A stretch of DNA of 64,000 nt, taken from contig NZ_CP048409.1 in the NCBI RefSeq assembly GCF_010448835.1, positions 310,001 to 374,000 on the forward strand, read 5' to 3'. Below the pieces are notes generated by a model. It made no database searches, was not told the origin of the DNA, and was given only the letters and a program-made list of their open reading frames with translations. Source of the DNA: Draconibacterium halophilum (GTDB lineage: Bacteria; Bacteroidota; Bacteroidia; Bacteroidales; Prolixibacteraceae). Each line of letters begins with the position of its first letter. Within the stretch, counting starts at the first letter, position 1. This document shows, piece by piece, positions 16,658 to 25,269 of the stretch. A program made the translations under genes and the position numbers.

Positions 16658-16792
16658 CCGTTTAAAATTTTCAAGTTTCCAATAAATTACTTTAAAATTT
16701 GAGAACGGATGTAACCGCTCCGCTCTCAAATAAACTTTTTTAATCATGCTTGTTTGTGAATTTATGATTTAAAAAGTTCATGTTCGTTTCAT
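16653..16792 (-). repeat. 140-bp duplicated leader, copy 1
   Basis: Matches 20635-20774 base for base with only four substitutions and no gaps. On the minus strand it ends exactly at the start codon of the CMD gene. CATCCGTT...AAATTTT (16711-16694) pairs with AAAATTTTAAACGGATG (16671-16655), so the SD-like GGA and the ATG sit inside a stem. A related 43-base fragment occurs at 16853-16895. Confidence 0.85.
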
Positions 16793-16852
16793 CTCATTAA
16801 AATTGCATATTTTACTTGTATTCGATGTAACTCTCGATGAATTTTAATTCTT

Positions 16853-16895
16853 CTTGTTTGTGAATTTGAAGAATAAAAATTCATGTTCGTTTCAT
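16853..16895 (-). repeat. partial relative of the 140-bp leader
   Basis: Shares CTTGTTTGTGAATTT and TTCATGTTCGTTTCAT with the promoter-distal end of the 140-bp repeat, separated by a diverged middle. It sits just before the copy-1 leader, in the 283-base gap after the carboxylesterase gene. Confidence 0.55.
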
Positions 16896-16940
16896 AACAG
16901 TTAATTCAAAGTATAATGATAATTCAATTTTTAAGCTCGC

Positions 16941-18566
16941 TTAAATACCACCGCGTGTCTGTACCTTGTCCCGAAACTTAAATGCCTTTTCTACTGCATC
17001 CAGCCTTGCTTTCCTTGGATCAGGTTTTCCAAGTACTTTAGCATCTAAATCAATATCCAGGATCTTTTCATTTTTTGTGTTATAGAGCGGCCATACAGGA
17101 AGTCCTTCCCCATTCGGATTGCCGGTTTTTGCAAAGTTTGTCCAATAGGCATTCATTATTTTCGCTAACTTTTCTTCTTCGGGAGTAGCTTCGGTTGCAC
17201 CCCAACGGGAATTGAGCGTGCCAAACACAAACGATACTTCCGATCCGTGACCGGCGCCATAACGAGCCCGCTCGCGCATTGCAGGAGGAACATAACCAAA
17301 ATGGTAAACGTAGGCCGGCTGTCCACTGGCAACGAAGGCTCTTGCTGTAAACCTGGCCGGTTCACCCCAAACCCAATCGGTGTTAAATTTTGTTTGCACC
17401 TCAGCAAATTCTTTATTTCCCTCAGGATCAAAAGCTGCTTTAGCTTCTTCTTCCAGGTCTCCAAACGAAGAAAACAATTCTTCCTTTGTAGTGCTGTTAC
17501 TCACGAATCCTCCCCCAATTTCGGCACTGCAATTTCCAATCATAAGCGGAACTTTTGCCTGGCTTCCCGTATTGTAGGCGCTTTCTGAAGTTTCTACTAC
17601 AAATTTACCATCGAGAATGGGGCCTGAGTAAGTTCGCGGGCCTCCCTGACCATCCGTTTCCTGTCCCCCGTCAACAATTTCTTCAACACTTAAAGCACGC
17701 AACTTTGCCAGGGCAGCTGCACCTGTTCCTTCTATTCCATGCTTTTTTGCAAAATTTATCCCAATGGTTTCTGCTGAAACAGGATAAAGCGGATCGGCAT
17801 TTTCTTTACGAATTGGGCGGCCTGTTAGAACACCGTCGCGGCCACCACTTGATTCGCCAATTGCTTTATGAAACAGACCTTTTGCATCAGGAATAGTAAG
17901 TAGTGCGTGCACCGATACGCCACCGGCAGAGAATCCAAAAATGGTGACATTGTTCGGATCACCTCCAAAAGCAGCAATATTATCCTGTACCCATTCGAGT
18001 GCGGCAATCTGATCCATAAAAGCGTAACTTCCTTTAGCTTCTTCAGGATGCTCCTTACTTAAGGCAGGAAAGGCAAAATGACCAAGGCGCCCCAGACGAT
18101 AGTTTATTGTAACCAGGATTACATCTTTATCGGTAAACTGATCTCCGTAATTTTCCGGGCCTGATCCTGAACCACCAGTGAATCCGCCACCGTGTAACCA
18201 CACCATAACCGGCATTTTATCTCCCCGTTTAAATGCTGCTGGTGTCCATAAATTCAGATAAAGGCAATCTTCCGACGATCCTTCGGCAATAGTTCCGGGA
18301 GCAGTTCCCCATCCTCCCTGTGCGCAGTTAGGGCCATACTCTTTTGCATCGCGTACACCTTGCCACGGTTTTACAGGCTGTGGCGGGCGCCAGCGAAATT
18401 CGCCAACCGGCGGAGCAGCAAAAGGAATTCCTTTAAAACTGGAAACATCCCCCTTAGTGACTCCTTCAACGACACCTGACTTGGTTTCAACCTCGGGGCC
18501 TGAAGTTTGTGCATTTATTGAAAATGCAATAAATACGAGTATAAATCCTGCTACTATTTTTTTCAT
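16941..18566 (-). CDS. type-B carboxylesterase, exported
   Basis: A 541-residue protein with a signal peptide ending SINAQ and the full type-B carboxylesterase architecture: the oxyanion-hole HGGGFTGG, EDCLYLNLW, the nucleophile elbow TIFGFSAGGVSV, and the catalytic His in GAGHGSEVSFVFGT. The usual GESAGG is GFSAGG here. The family hydrolyses carboxylic esters, often of aromatic or plant compounds. It is transcribed toward the CMD-cupin-propeller genes and follows two NTF2-like genes; probably periplasmic. Confidence 0.88.
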   Translation of the reverse strand: MKKIVAGFILVFIAFSINAQTSGPEVETKSGVVEGVTKGDVSSFKGIPFAAPPVGEFRWRPPQPVKPWQGVRDAKEYGPNCAQGGWGTAPGTIAEGSSEDCLYLNLWTPAAFKRGDKMPVMVWLHGGGFTGGSGSGPENYGDQFTDKDVILVTINYRLGRLGHFAFPALSKEHPEEAKGSYAFMDQIAALEWVQDNIAAFGGDPNNVTIFGFSAGGVSVHALLTIPDAKGLFHKAIGESSGGRDGVLTGRPIRKENADPLYPVSAETIGINFAKKHGIEGTGAAALAKLRALSVEEIVDGGQETDGQGGPRTYSGPILDGKFVVETSESAYNTGSQAKVPLMIGNCSAEIGGGFVSNSTTKEELFSSFGDLEEEAKAAFDPEGNKEFAEVQTKFNTDWVWGEPARFTARAFVASGQPAYVYHFGYVPPAMRERARYGAGHGSEVSFVFGTLNSRWGATEATPEEEKLAKIMNAYWTNFAKTGNPNGEGLPVWPLYNTKNEKILDIDLDAKVLGKPDPRKARLDAVEKAFKFRDKVQTRGGI

Positions 18567-18586
18567 TTTGATTGTTTTAATTATTA

Positions 18587-19060
18587 CTAACGATCACCGG
18601 GTGTCATCAAGCGGGTAAATGATAATAAACCTAACTTCCAGATACCACCTTGTTTGATATACACTTCAGTAACCTCAAACGGATTGGTGACTTCGTTTCC
18701 ACCTACTTCTGCCAGCAGATCAATTCTGTTCAGAAGAATTGCGGTGTTATCAATGATGTTTACCGACACTTCATGAATATCGGCTTTCTTGTACCAAATC
18801 CCGCCACTTTTAATAATTCCAAGTTCCTGCTCTGTTCCCCAGTGTCCGCCCATGTGAACAAACTCGGCTTTTGCGTGAAAAAGTTTGCTGAGCTCATCTA
18901 CATTTTTATCCGACATCCACTGCCATTTGTCTTTCGACAAATCGACTATTTCCTGTTCTGCCTCAGTGAAGTTTTGAGGTGCCCGGTTTGCACCTGGCTG
19001 GCTGTACAACAATTGAGCACTCATAACCATTAGAAACAGACCGATAATTATTGTTTTCAT
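18587..19060 (-). CDS. exported NTF2-like (DUF4440/SnoaL-type) protein, paralog A
   Basis: A 157-residue protein with a signal peptide (MKTIIIGLFLMVMSAQLLYSQ). The mature part is one NTF2-like cone fold: EQEIVDLSKDKWQWMSDKNVDELSKLFHAKAEFVHMGGHWGTEQELGIIKSG is strongly like its neighbour 19105-19566. Members bind small hydrophobic ligands or act as isomerases. No catalytic residues can be assigned. It lies 20 bases before the carboxylesterase gene. Confidence 0.78.
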   Translation of the reverse strand: MKTIIIGLFLMVMSAQLLYSQPGANRAPQNFTEAEQEIVDLSKDKWQWMSDKNVDELSKLFHAKAEFVHMGGHWGTEQELGIIKSGGIWYKKADIHEVSVNIIDNTAILLNRIDLLAEVGGNEVTNPFEVTEVYIKQGGIWKLGLLSFTRLMTPGDR

Positions 19061-19104
19061 TTTTTTCGTTTTATAATTCTATACTACGTTTAATTTCTCA
19101 TTTA

Positions 19105-19566
19105 TTAGTGTTCTATTGTATGTGTATCGCGCACACTGCTAAATGTAAGATCAAGTAATTTCCAGTCGTTTCCTTGTTTTTGATAGACTTCGGTTACTGT
19201 AAACTCATTCGATACATCATTTCCACGAACATGTGCCACAAGTGTAATACGGTTCCAAAGAATGGCAGTATTGTCAAACGTTTTTACCACCACATCGTGC
19301 ACGTCTGCCTGCTTGTACCAAATACTTCCGCTTTTAATGATTTCAAGTTCCCTTTCTTTTCCCCAGGTTCCGCTCATATGGATAAATCGTGAATCATCAT
19401 GAAAAAGTTCAGCAAGTTTGTCCACATCTTTGTCAGCCATCAATTGCCATTTCTCTTTCGACAGTTGAATAATTTCCTGTTCCATTTCTGAATTCTGTGC
19501 AAAGGACCATTGTGCACAAATTAGGATGATAAATAGTCCGATAAGTTTTGTTTTCATTTGATTCAT
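19105..19566 (-). CDS. exported NTF2-like (DUF4440/SnoaL-type) protein, paralog B
   Basis: A 153-residue paralog of the next gene, with a signal peptide ending SFAQ. Shared blocks include KEKWQLMADKDVDKLAELFHDDSRFIHMSGTWGKERELEIIKSGSIWYKQADVHDVVVK, so the two arose by tandem duplication. The first 30 bases after the neighbouring hydrolase stop start this gene, which indicates one operon. Function within the hydrolase cluster is unknown; ligand binding is the likely role. Confidence 0.77.
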   Translation of the reverse strand: MNQMKTKLIGLFIILICAQWSFAQNSEMEQEIIQLSKEKWQLMADKDVDKLAELFHDDSRFIHMSGTWGKERELEIIKSGSIWYKQADVHDVVVKTFDNTAILWNRITLVAHVRGNDVSNEFTVTEVYQKQGNDWKLLDLTFSSVRDTHTIEH

Positions 19567-19586
19567 TTTTACCGATTACTAATGCC

Positions 19587-20639
19587 TTACAAATTCTCAC
19601 CAAAGAACTCCTTCAGTTTATTTGTTGCCTGTTCAACATATTGGGGCACATAATAGGTTTGTATGTGTGTGGCTCCCGGAATCAGAAATAATTCTTTATC
19701 GTTTGTACCGGTTGCAAGGTTAAATGCCCTGTCAGTCATATAATACGTGTCGGCTTTGCTTCCCGCAATCATCAACAAAGGCTGGTCAATCAGGTACATG
19801 TTGGTGGCTGCATCAAAAGCCATTAAATCGATTAAACTACTCATTGTATACCTGAATGTAGAATTAGGATGAGCATGCGTTCTGTGGTAATAATAATGCC
19901 CTTCACGATACAGATCATAAGGAAAACTGTCAGCCATTTCATCAGTCCAGTCGAGATCAGCAGCATAAAGAATCTCACCACCTGCCGCTTCCTGTGCGCG
20001 GGCTTCAGATGCCTGTTTTAATCGTTCCCGAATGGTTTCAAGCTGTGAACTCATAAACCCATTTCGGCGTACTACCCCCGAATTAAACATACTTAGCGTT
20101 GCCACCGCCTTAAAACGCTTGTCGGTTTGGGCTGCAGCCAAAGAATAACCGCCGCCACCGCAAACGCCCAACACTCCGAGACGATCAGCATCTACACCTT
20201 CATACTGAGTGATAAAATCAGCCATTCCGCGAATGTCCTCAATGCGATTAGCCGATTTATCCACATTACGTGGTTCGCCGCCACTGGCTCCCTGATACGA
20301 TGCGTCGGCCGCAATGGTAATATAACCCAATTCTGCTAAATGCTGTGCATATAAACCTGCTACCTGCTCCTTCACACCACCATTGGGATGTGCAACCACA
20401 ACCGCCGGATATTTCTTCGAAGCATTGTAATTTGCCGGAGTATAAACATTTGCAGCTATAGCAATGCCATTTAATTTATAGTCGACAGAATGAATATTCA
20501 CTTCTCCCGGTACATTTTCGGTTACCGCACCGTTGTATACCAGTCCAAAAGGATTTTTGGTTTTACTTTGACTAAAAGCGATTGTGCTCGTTGTCATGAT
20601 TATAACTACTAATAAAATGTTGCTAATTTTTTGTTTCAT
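19587..20639 (-). CDS. alpha/beta hydrolase, dienelactone-hydrolase/YcjY-like, exported
   Basis: From MKQKISNILLVVIIMTTSTIAFSQ at 20639 the protein has 350 residues and a signal peptide. The alpha/beta-hydrolase elements are VVVAHPNGGVKEQ (oxyanion loop), the nucleophile elbow GVCGGGGYS with cysteine instead of serine as in dienelactone hydrolase, and a C-terminal GATHIQTY supplying the His. The 30 codons of open frame upstream are the shared 140-bp leader (copy 2) and are not counted as protein. It begins the operon that continues through the NTF2-like pair and the carboxylesterase. Confidence 0.8.
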   Translation of the reverse strand: MKQKISNILLVVIIMTTSTIAFSQSKTKNPFGLVYNGAVTENVPGEVNIHSVDYKLNGIAIAANVYTPANYNASKKYPAVVVAHPNGGVKEQVAGLYAQHLAELGYITIAADASYQGASGGEPRNVDKSANRIEDIRGMADFITQYEGVDADRLGVLGVCGGGGYSLAAAQTDKRFKAVATLSMFNSGVVRRNGFMSSQLETIRERLKQASEARAQEAAGGEILYAADLDWTDEMADSFPYDLYREGHYYYHRTHAHPNSTFRYTMSSLIDLMAFDAATNMYLIDQPLLMIAGSKADTYYMTDRAFNLATGTNDKELFLIPGATHIQTYYVPQYVEQATNKLKEFFGENL

Positions 20640-20774
20640 CCGTTTAAAATTTTCAAGTTTCCAAGAAATTACTTTAAAATTTAAGAACGGATGTAACCGC
20701 TCCGCTCTCACATAAACTTTTTTAATCATGCTTGTTTGTGAATCTATGATTTAAAAAGTTCATGTTCGTTTCAT
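20635..20774 (-). repeat. 140-bp duplicated leader, copy 2
   Basis: Near-identical to 16653-16792 (four substitutions). It fills the whole gap between the stop of the upstream hydrolase and the start of this one. The start-codon stem spans 20637-20693; all four differences between copies fall outside the paired bases. Confidence 0.85.
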
Positions 20775-20775
20775 G

Positions 20776-21906
20776 TTATTTATCCAATCCTTTTTCGTTC
20801 AGCCATTCCGACATTAAACCGGCTATTTTCACATTGTTTAAATCCGAGAAGGGAAAATGTGTATTTCCTTTAATTCCGATTTCGGGCAAATGAACTACTG
20901 TTACATCACCACCGTGTTTATTAACGGCATCGCGCCATAAGCGAGCCATTTCAAGTCGGGCACGCCAGCCATCAGTTCCCGGATTTGGATCGGGAGTTTC
21001 CGGAATAAAATCGCCGTAATAAATAATGATCGGGATTTTTGTGAGCTTCATAAAATCTTCCATCGGAATTCCTGTGGCAACCAGTGCTCCGGCAGAATTT
21101 TCAATCGGTGCAGGAACCTCGCCTTCAGGAAAAAGAAAGCCGCTACCCGGCTCGTACGAAACAATGGCTTTTATATTGTCATTCTCGACCGCTGTTAACC
21201 AACCCATTCCGCCTGAATGAGAATGCGTAACCAGAATCCCTTCTCCTATTTTATCAAAAAGAGCAGAAACAGCATCCACATTCACCGCAATATCTATTGG
21301 CCCAATATCAGGCACCATTTGTCTGAAATATTGATTAAGCGCCTCGGGATCCTTTGAGAATTGTACGCCCGGAAAAAAAACGGGCCACTCGCCAACCCTG
21401 AATGTATTAAACCAAAATGCTTCGTCGGGGGTAGGCGTAAATGTACCTTCTGCCATACTACGACCAGCATTTCCACGACGTGGCTGATCGATTACATAAA
21501 CCGGAAAACGCCGGCGTAAAAACAGCGTTTGAAAACCTTCTCTTCCGTCGGGCGTGGTTTCCCACGTTTTTGAAAATTGTCCGAAACCGTGCCACATCAC
21601 CAACGGATACTGACGTGCATCAGCTGGTATCTGGTAGAAAACATAAGCGTGGTCGCCATGATAAGTCTGGCCTTCGGGGCCGCGCGTTATGGTGTTAAAT
21701 GTTCCCGGATTTTCTTTTACGGTACCACCAACGGCAAAACTGCCCTGTTCACGAATTATCAGGTTATTTTCGTTGGCTGAGTTTTCAGAAGATTGAGTAC
21801 AGGACAACAATCCGGTAAAGAGTAAGCATAAAAACAATGCTTTTCTTATATCGATATGCTTCAAACCAGCAAATGAAAACCTATTTTGATCTAGTATATT
21901 ATTCAT
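20776..21906 (-). CDS. alpha/beta hydrolase lipoprotein
   Basis: A 376-residue protein whose signal ends in a lipobox (FTGLLSC) after a somewhat long N-region; a later start is possible. The hydrolase fold shows in VMWHGFGQFSKTWETTPDGREGFQTLFLRR, VIDQPRRGNAG, the nucleophile elbow ILVTHSHSGGMGW and the C-terminal GIKGNTHFPF with the catalytic His. The family contains esterases of unassigned substrate. First gene of the cluster, divergent from the AraC regulator, which likely controls it. Confidence 0.8.
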   Translation of the reverse strand: MNNILDQNRFSFAGLKHIDIRKALFLCLLFTGLLSCTQSSENSANENNLIIREQGSFAVGGTVKENPGTFNTITRGPEGQTYHGDHAYVFYQIPADARQYPLVMWHGFGQFSKTWETTPDGREGFQTLFLRRRFPVYVIDQPRRGNAGRSMAEGTFTPTPDEAFWFNTFRVGEWPVFFPGVQFSKDPEALNQYFRQMVPDIGPIDIAVNVDAVSALFDKIGEGILVTHSHSGGMGWLTAVENDNIKAIVSYEPGSGFLFPEGEVPAPIENSAGALVATGIPMEDFMKLTKIPIIIYYGDFIPETPDPNPGTDGWRARLEMARLWRDAVNKHGGDVTVVHLPEIGIKGNTHFPFSDLNNVKIAGLMSEWLNEKGLDK

Positions 21907-21945
21907 AAATCAATTATTTAATATTATTCAGTAAATCTGCTACTA

Positions 21946-21953
21946 CAAATATA
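21946..21953 (-). promoter_or_regulatory. -7 element of the hydrolase cluster
   Basis: Minus-strand TATATTTG about 40 bases before the hydrolase start fits TAnnTTTG. No TTTG is found at the expected upstream distance, which would suit a promoter dependent on the divergent AraC activator. Confidence 0.4.
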
Positions 21954-22050
21954 AGGCACTGTAATATAGTATTTTGTATATAGAATACGGATTACACTAC
22001 CATTTTTACTGAAATGACTTCAATACGCATAAAAGCTTGTTGAGATTGTT

Positions 22051-22058
22051 TAAATTTG
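22051..22058 (+). promoter_or_regulatory. -7 element of the AraC regulator gene
   Basis: TAAATTTG 21 bases before the start codon fits TAnnTTTG. The upstream element is not recognisable. Confidence 0.35.
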
Positions 22059-22079
22059 ATTGAATAAAAAGAGAATGAA

Positions 22080-22976
22080 ATGGAAAAGATGAACAGGTTT
22101 GAGACGGTAACAGAATATAATATTTTCAATAATCACGAAACTTTGCACCCGCTGGTAAGTATCATTGATTTTTCAAAGGCTGATCCACGACGCTTAATCA
22201 AAACCTATTTTGGCTTCTATTTGGTGTTGCTAAAAGATGTGAATTGCGGCGATCTCAGGTATGGAAAAAACACCTACGATTACCAGGAAGGCACCCTGAT
22301 TTTTATAGCACCGGGGCAGATACTTGATATGAAACCAAGCGTAGAATTGTATCAGCCCAAGGGGCACGGAGTAATTTTTCACCCTGATTTAATTGCCGGA
22401 ACATCATTGGGGCGTCATATCGATAAATATTCCTTTTTTAGTTACAAAACCAATGAAGCACTGCACATATCGGAGCGTGAGCGCCAGATGATAATGGACA
22501 GTTTTGGAAAAATAGAATACGAGCTGGAACATGCCGTAGATAAACACAGTAAAGAACTGATTTCTTCGAATATTGAATTGTTATTGAAATATTGCGAACG
22601 TTTTTACGACCGCCAGTTTATTACACGCGACAACGTCAACAAAGGTATTTTGGAGAGGTTTGAGCAACTTTTAAATAGCTATTACTCTACCGATAATCCG
22701 CAGAAATTTGGGTTACCATCGGTAGCTTATTTTGCCGACGAACTAAATCTTTCAGCTAATTATTTTGGTGATTTGATGAAAAAAGAAACCGGAAAATCAG
22801 CAAAGGAATACATACAGATTAAAATAATTGAAATAGCCAAAAACAAGATATTCGACGAAAACAGAACGGTGAGTGAAATTGCGCACGAGTTAGGATTTAA
22901 ATATTCTCAGCACTTTAACCGCATGTTTAAGAATGAGACAGGTTATACTCCGAATGAATACCGGAATTTGAATTAA
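22080..22976 (+). CDS. AraC-family transcriptional regulator
   Basis: A 298-residue regulator. The N-terminal half is a cupin-like sensor (YQEGTLIFIAPGQILDMKP), the C-terminal ~100 residues a double helix-turn-helix of AraC type: SVAYFADELNLSANYFGDLMKKETGKSAKEYI and VSEIAHELGFKYSQHFNRMFKNETGYTPNEYR. Two start codons (22080, 22089) are possible. It is divergent from the hydrolase cluster, with 173 bases between, and is the obvious candidate regulator of that cluster. Confidence 0.88.
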   Translation: MEKMNRFETVTEYNIFNNHETLHPLVSIIDFSKADPRRLIKTYFGFYLVLLKDVNCGDLRYGKNTYDYQEGTLIFIAPGQILDMKPSVELYQPKGHGVIFHPDLIAGTSLGRHIDKYSFFSYKTNEALHISERERQMIMDSFGKIEYELEHAVDKHSKELISSNIELLLKYCERFYDRQFITRDNVNKGILERFEQLLNSYYSTDNPQKFGLPSVAYFADELNLSANYFGDLMKKETGKSAKEYIQIKIIEIAKNKIFDENRTVSEIAHELGFKYSQHFNRMFKNETGYTPNEYRNLN

Positions 22977-23240
22977 TATCGCAGCTTTTTAACGGCTGAA
23001 TAAGAATGGCAATTGAACGGAGTGGGTTGCCGGTTATTGATCAAGCATCGCGAGCCGTCCTGCAAGTGGAACGAGGGTCTCACAAAAAATAGTTTGAAGC
23101 ATGAAATCGGTTTGTGTGATATGTGTGCAGTGACATAGGAACGGAATAGACAAAACCGCCAGGCTATCACTTAAAACAATCCCGGTTGAAGCCCGAAGCG
23201 ACACGCAGGCGAGCCCAAAATGGGCAACGGTTGGATTTTA
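22977..23240. other. non-coding segment abutting the broken PAS gene
   Basis: No credible frame. From about 23165 the sequence CCCGGTTGAAGCCCGAAG...CCCAAAATGGGCAACGGTTGG replaces the expected continuation of the PAS protein, so a rearrangement junction lies near 23240. I could not identify the inserted sequence. Confidence 0.4.
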
Positions 23241-24448
23241 AGTCTTGCATCAAGGGACGACTGCATGTGCTTAAAATACAGAGAAAGCAATTTATTTGCA
23301 CCTTCTATATGGTCAGGATGAACCTTATCCCGTGCACTTTTCCCTACTAATTCATCCACATCCCAACCAAACAGTCTTTTTACATTTGGGCTTTTATAGC
23401 GGTTTAATCCATTTTTATCGATAATTACAATTACATCGCCAATATTTGCAACCAACTATCGTTGAATAGATTCCCCTTTTTTTAACTCATTTTCTGCATT
23501 TTTCTTTTCAGTAATATTTTGAGTTAAGCCAATGACAGAAATGGCTTTTCCATTTTTATCGAATTTTATGTCAGCTTTTTCCCTTAGCCATTTTACTTTT
23601 CCATTTTCAATAATCCTATGCTCAATGTTATAAGGTTTCCCTTCCATTGCTGCTTGTCATTCCCGATTCACATAATCCCTGTCATCAGGGTGAATACAGT
23701 TCAAAAACACTTCGTAATTTAGTGAAGTCTTGTGGCTTAAACCAAAGTTTTTATAATTCTGTTTTGTCCAGTACAGTTTATTGTTCAAAATATCCAATTC
23801 CCATGTACCAATTTTTCCAATTTCCTGTGCCTTTGATAAATAAAATTGATTTTTAATCAAAGCATCCTCAACTCGTTTTTGTTCGGTAATATCTTTAAAA
23901 ACACAATAAGTCTGTTTAAAACTTCCATCCGGATGAGTGCCAATATATCCTTCTAATGAGATATCTATGAAATGACCTTTCTTATGTTTTATTTTAAACT
24001 GAACATCGCTAACGTATCCTCTTCGTTTAAATTCAGCAAAGTTTTTTTCAAAAATGCTCTTCCAATCCGAATGCAAAAAATCAGCATAATTTTTACCGAT
24101 AACTTCTTCCCAACTATAACCTAGCGTTGAAAGCCATGCTGGATTTATATCGATAAAATACCCTTCTACATCTAAAGATTGATATGAAAGCGGTGCATTT
24201 TCGTACAATGCCCGGTATTTGGCTTCTCTATGCGACAGTATAGATCCAGACTTTTTCAATATTTTTTGTATTTCCTGAATCTGATGTTTTAATTGGCGGT
24301 TCTGCTCTAAAAGTTCATCGTAAGACAACTTAGAATTGGAATTTTTAATAATCTCCAAACTATCGGTAATTAAAGATTTCTGGTTTTCGAGTTCTTCAAA
24401 TTTATCAAATAATCTGAATGAAAGAAGAATTAATACATTGTATTTCAA
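23171..24448 (-). pseudogene. decayed multi-PAS sensor protein
   Basis: One reading frame, read minus, encodes three PAS domains but is broken by a TGA at 23659-23657 (where ...NRE-W-QAAMEGKPY would be expected, so Trp to stop) and a TAG at 23458-23456 (Gln to stop, before LVANIGDVIVIID). Visible domains: a coiled coil, PAS (ALYENAPLSYQSLDVEGYFIDINPAWLSTLGYSWEEVIG), PAS (GTWELDILNNKLYW to SVIGLTQNITEKK) and PAS (VIVIIDKNGLNRYKSPNVKRLFGWDVDELVG). The last PAS is cut at about 23240, where unrelated sequence starts; the histidine-kinase part expected of such proteins is missing. Two nonsense changes plus truncation show a dead gene. Confidence 0.82.
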
Positions 24449-24522
24449 CTACAAACAACTTGAAACATGACAGAACATTAAAGGAAAACAAAAAATTGAA
24501 GTATTACCAGTCTAATCATCTG

Positions 24523-24538
24523 ATATATTGCAATATAT
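24523..24538. repeat. perfect 16-bp palindrome
   Basis: ATATATTGCAATATAT between the two pseudogenes. A 12-bp direct repeat GTATTTCAACTA at 24440-24451 and 24548-24559 brackets it. May be a scar of insertion or a binding site. Confidence 0.45.
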
Positions 24539-24558
24539 ACACTTGCGTATTTCAACTA

Positions 24559-24930
24559 TTAGTATTTTTGTTTTGATGGTATAACACCTCTAACACCGCC
24601 TGTAGGGTCATCCATGTCACCATCATATCTTGGTATTATGTGAATATGGCAATGAGAAATTGTTTGACCTGCTGCTTTGCCTATATTAATTCCAATATTA
24701 AATCCACCTTGTAAGTATTTCATTTTCTGGTAATTAATAATCGTATTAGTTAATTTTTCAATATCCAATTTTTCTTCATTTGTTAGGTTAAGATAATTGG
24801 GTTCATGTCTTTTCGGAATAATTAAAGCATGACCAATACTTATTGGAAACTTATCAAAAAATGCAAGTGATCAATTACTTTTTTCAATTATTCGGGTTGG
24901 TTCAATATTGCGAAATGGACATTCAGGCAT
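24559..24930 (-). pseudogene. HIT-family nucleotide-binding protein, broken by a nonsense codon
   Basis: From ATG at 24930 the frame reads MPECPFRNIEPTRIIEKSN, then TGA (24873-24871), then continues SLAFFDKFPISIGHALIIPKRHEPNYL to the histidine triad SHCHIHIIPRYDGD and a normal end. The parts together make a complete ~123-residue HIT hydrolase (AMP-lysine or dinucleotide hydrolase family), but the premature stop at codon 20 and the change of the usual CPFC to CPFR indicate inactivation. The remainder could only be translated from an internal start, losing the N-terminal strands. Confidence 0.8.
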
Positions 24931-25269
24931 TGGGGCATTAATATGCCACTAATTTACAGAAATCAACTAATTGAATGAGTTTTTATCGCGTTGAATTATT
25001 CCAAATAGAAAAGGGAAGTACAACATTCACTATTGCATGTAAGACTGCTAATCACAATCCAAGAGTTTGTATTGCATATGCACGTTATGGAATTATTATT
25101 TAGTGGAAAATACTTGGGTATAATTTTTTAGGAATATCTAGTTGCATCGTAGATTAATTAATCGCTCAAGTTTTTTGCATATCCACCCTAAATTTAAGAG
25201 AGCGAAAATTCAATTGGTATGTGCTGCGATTTAATATCGTACCTTCGTACTCTATTTTAGGGAAATTAT
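24931..25269. other. intergenic region before the sigma factor gene
   Basis: No gene seen; the sigma-gene promoter lies at its right end. Confidence 0.4.
25214..25247 (+). promoter_or_regulatory. promoter of the sigma factor gene
   Basis: TTGG (25214-25217), 22 bases, then TACCTTCG (25240-25247), close to the Bacteroidota consensus; AGGGA lies just before the start codon. Confidence 0.45.

Noticed and set aside
16658..16747. Thirty extra N-terminal codons of the CMD protein (and the same for the hydrolase at 19587)
   Set aside because: Lies in the shared 140-bp leader; the copies differ there by three residue changes with no silent ones, and a normal signal peptide starts at the later ATG.
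23657..24873. TGA read as an amino acid (recoding)
   Set aside because: TGA appears only in two adjacent decayed genes, one also with TAG and truncation, while intact genes in the window end in TGA.
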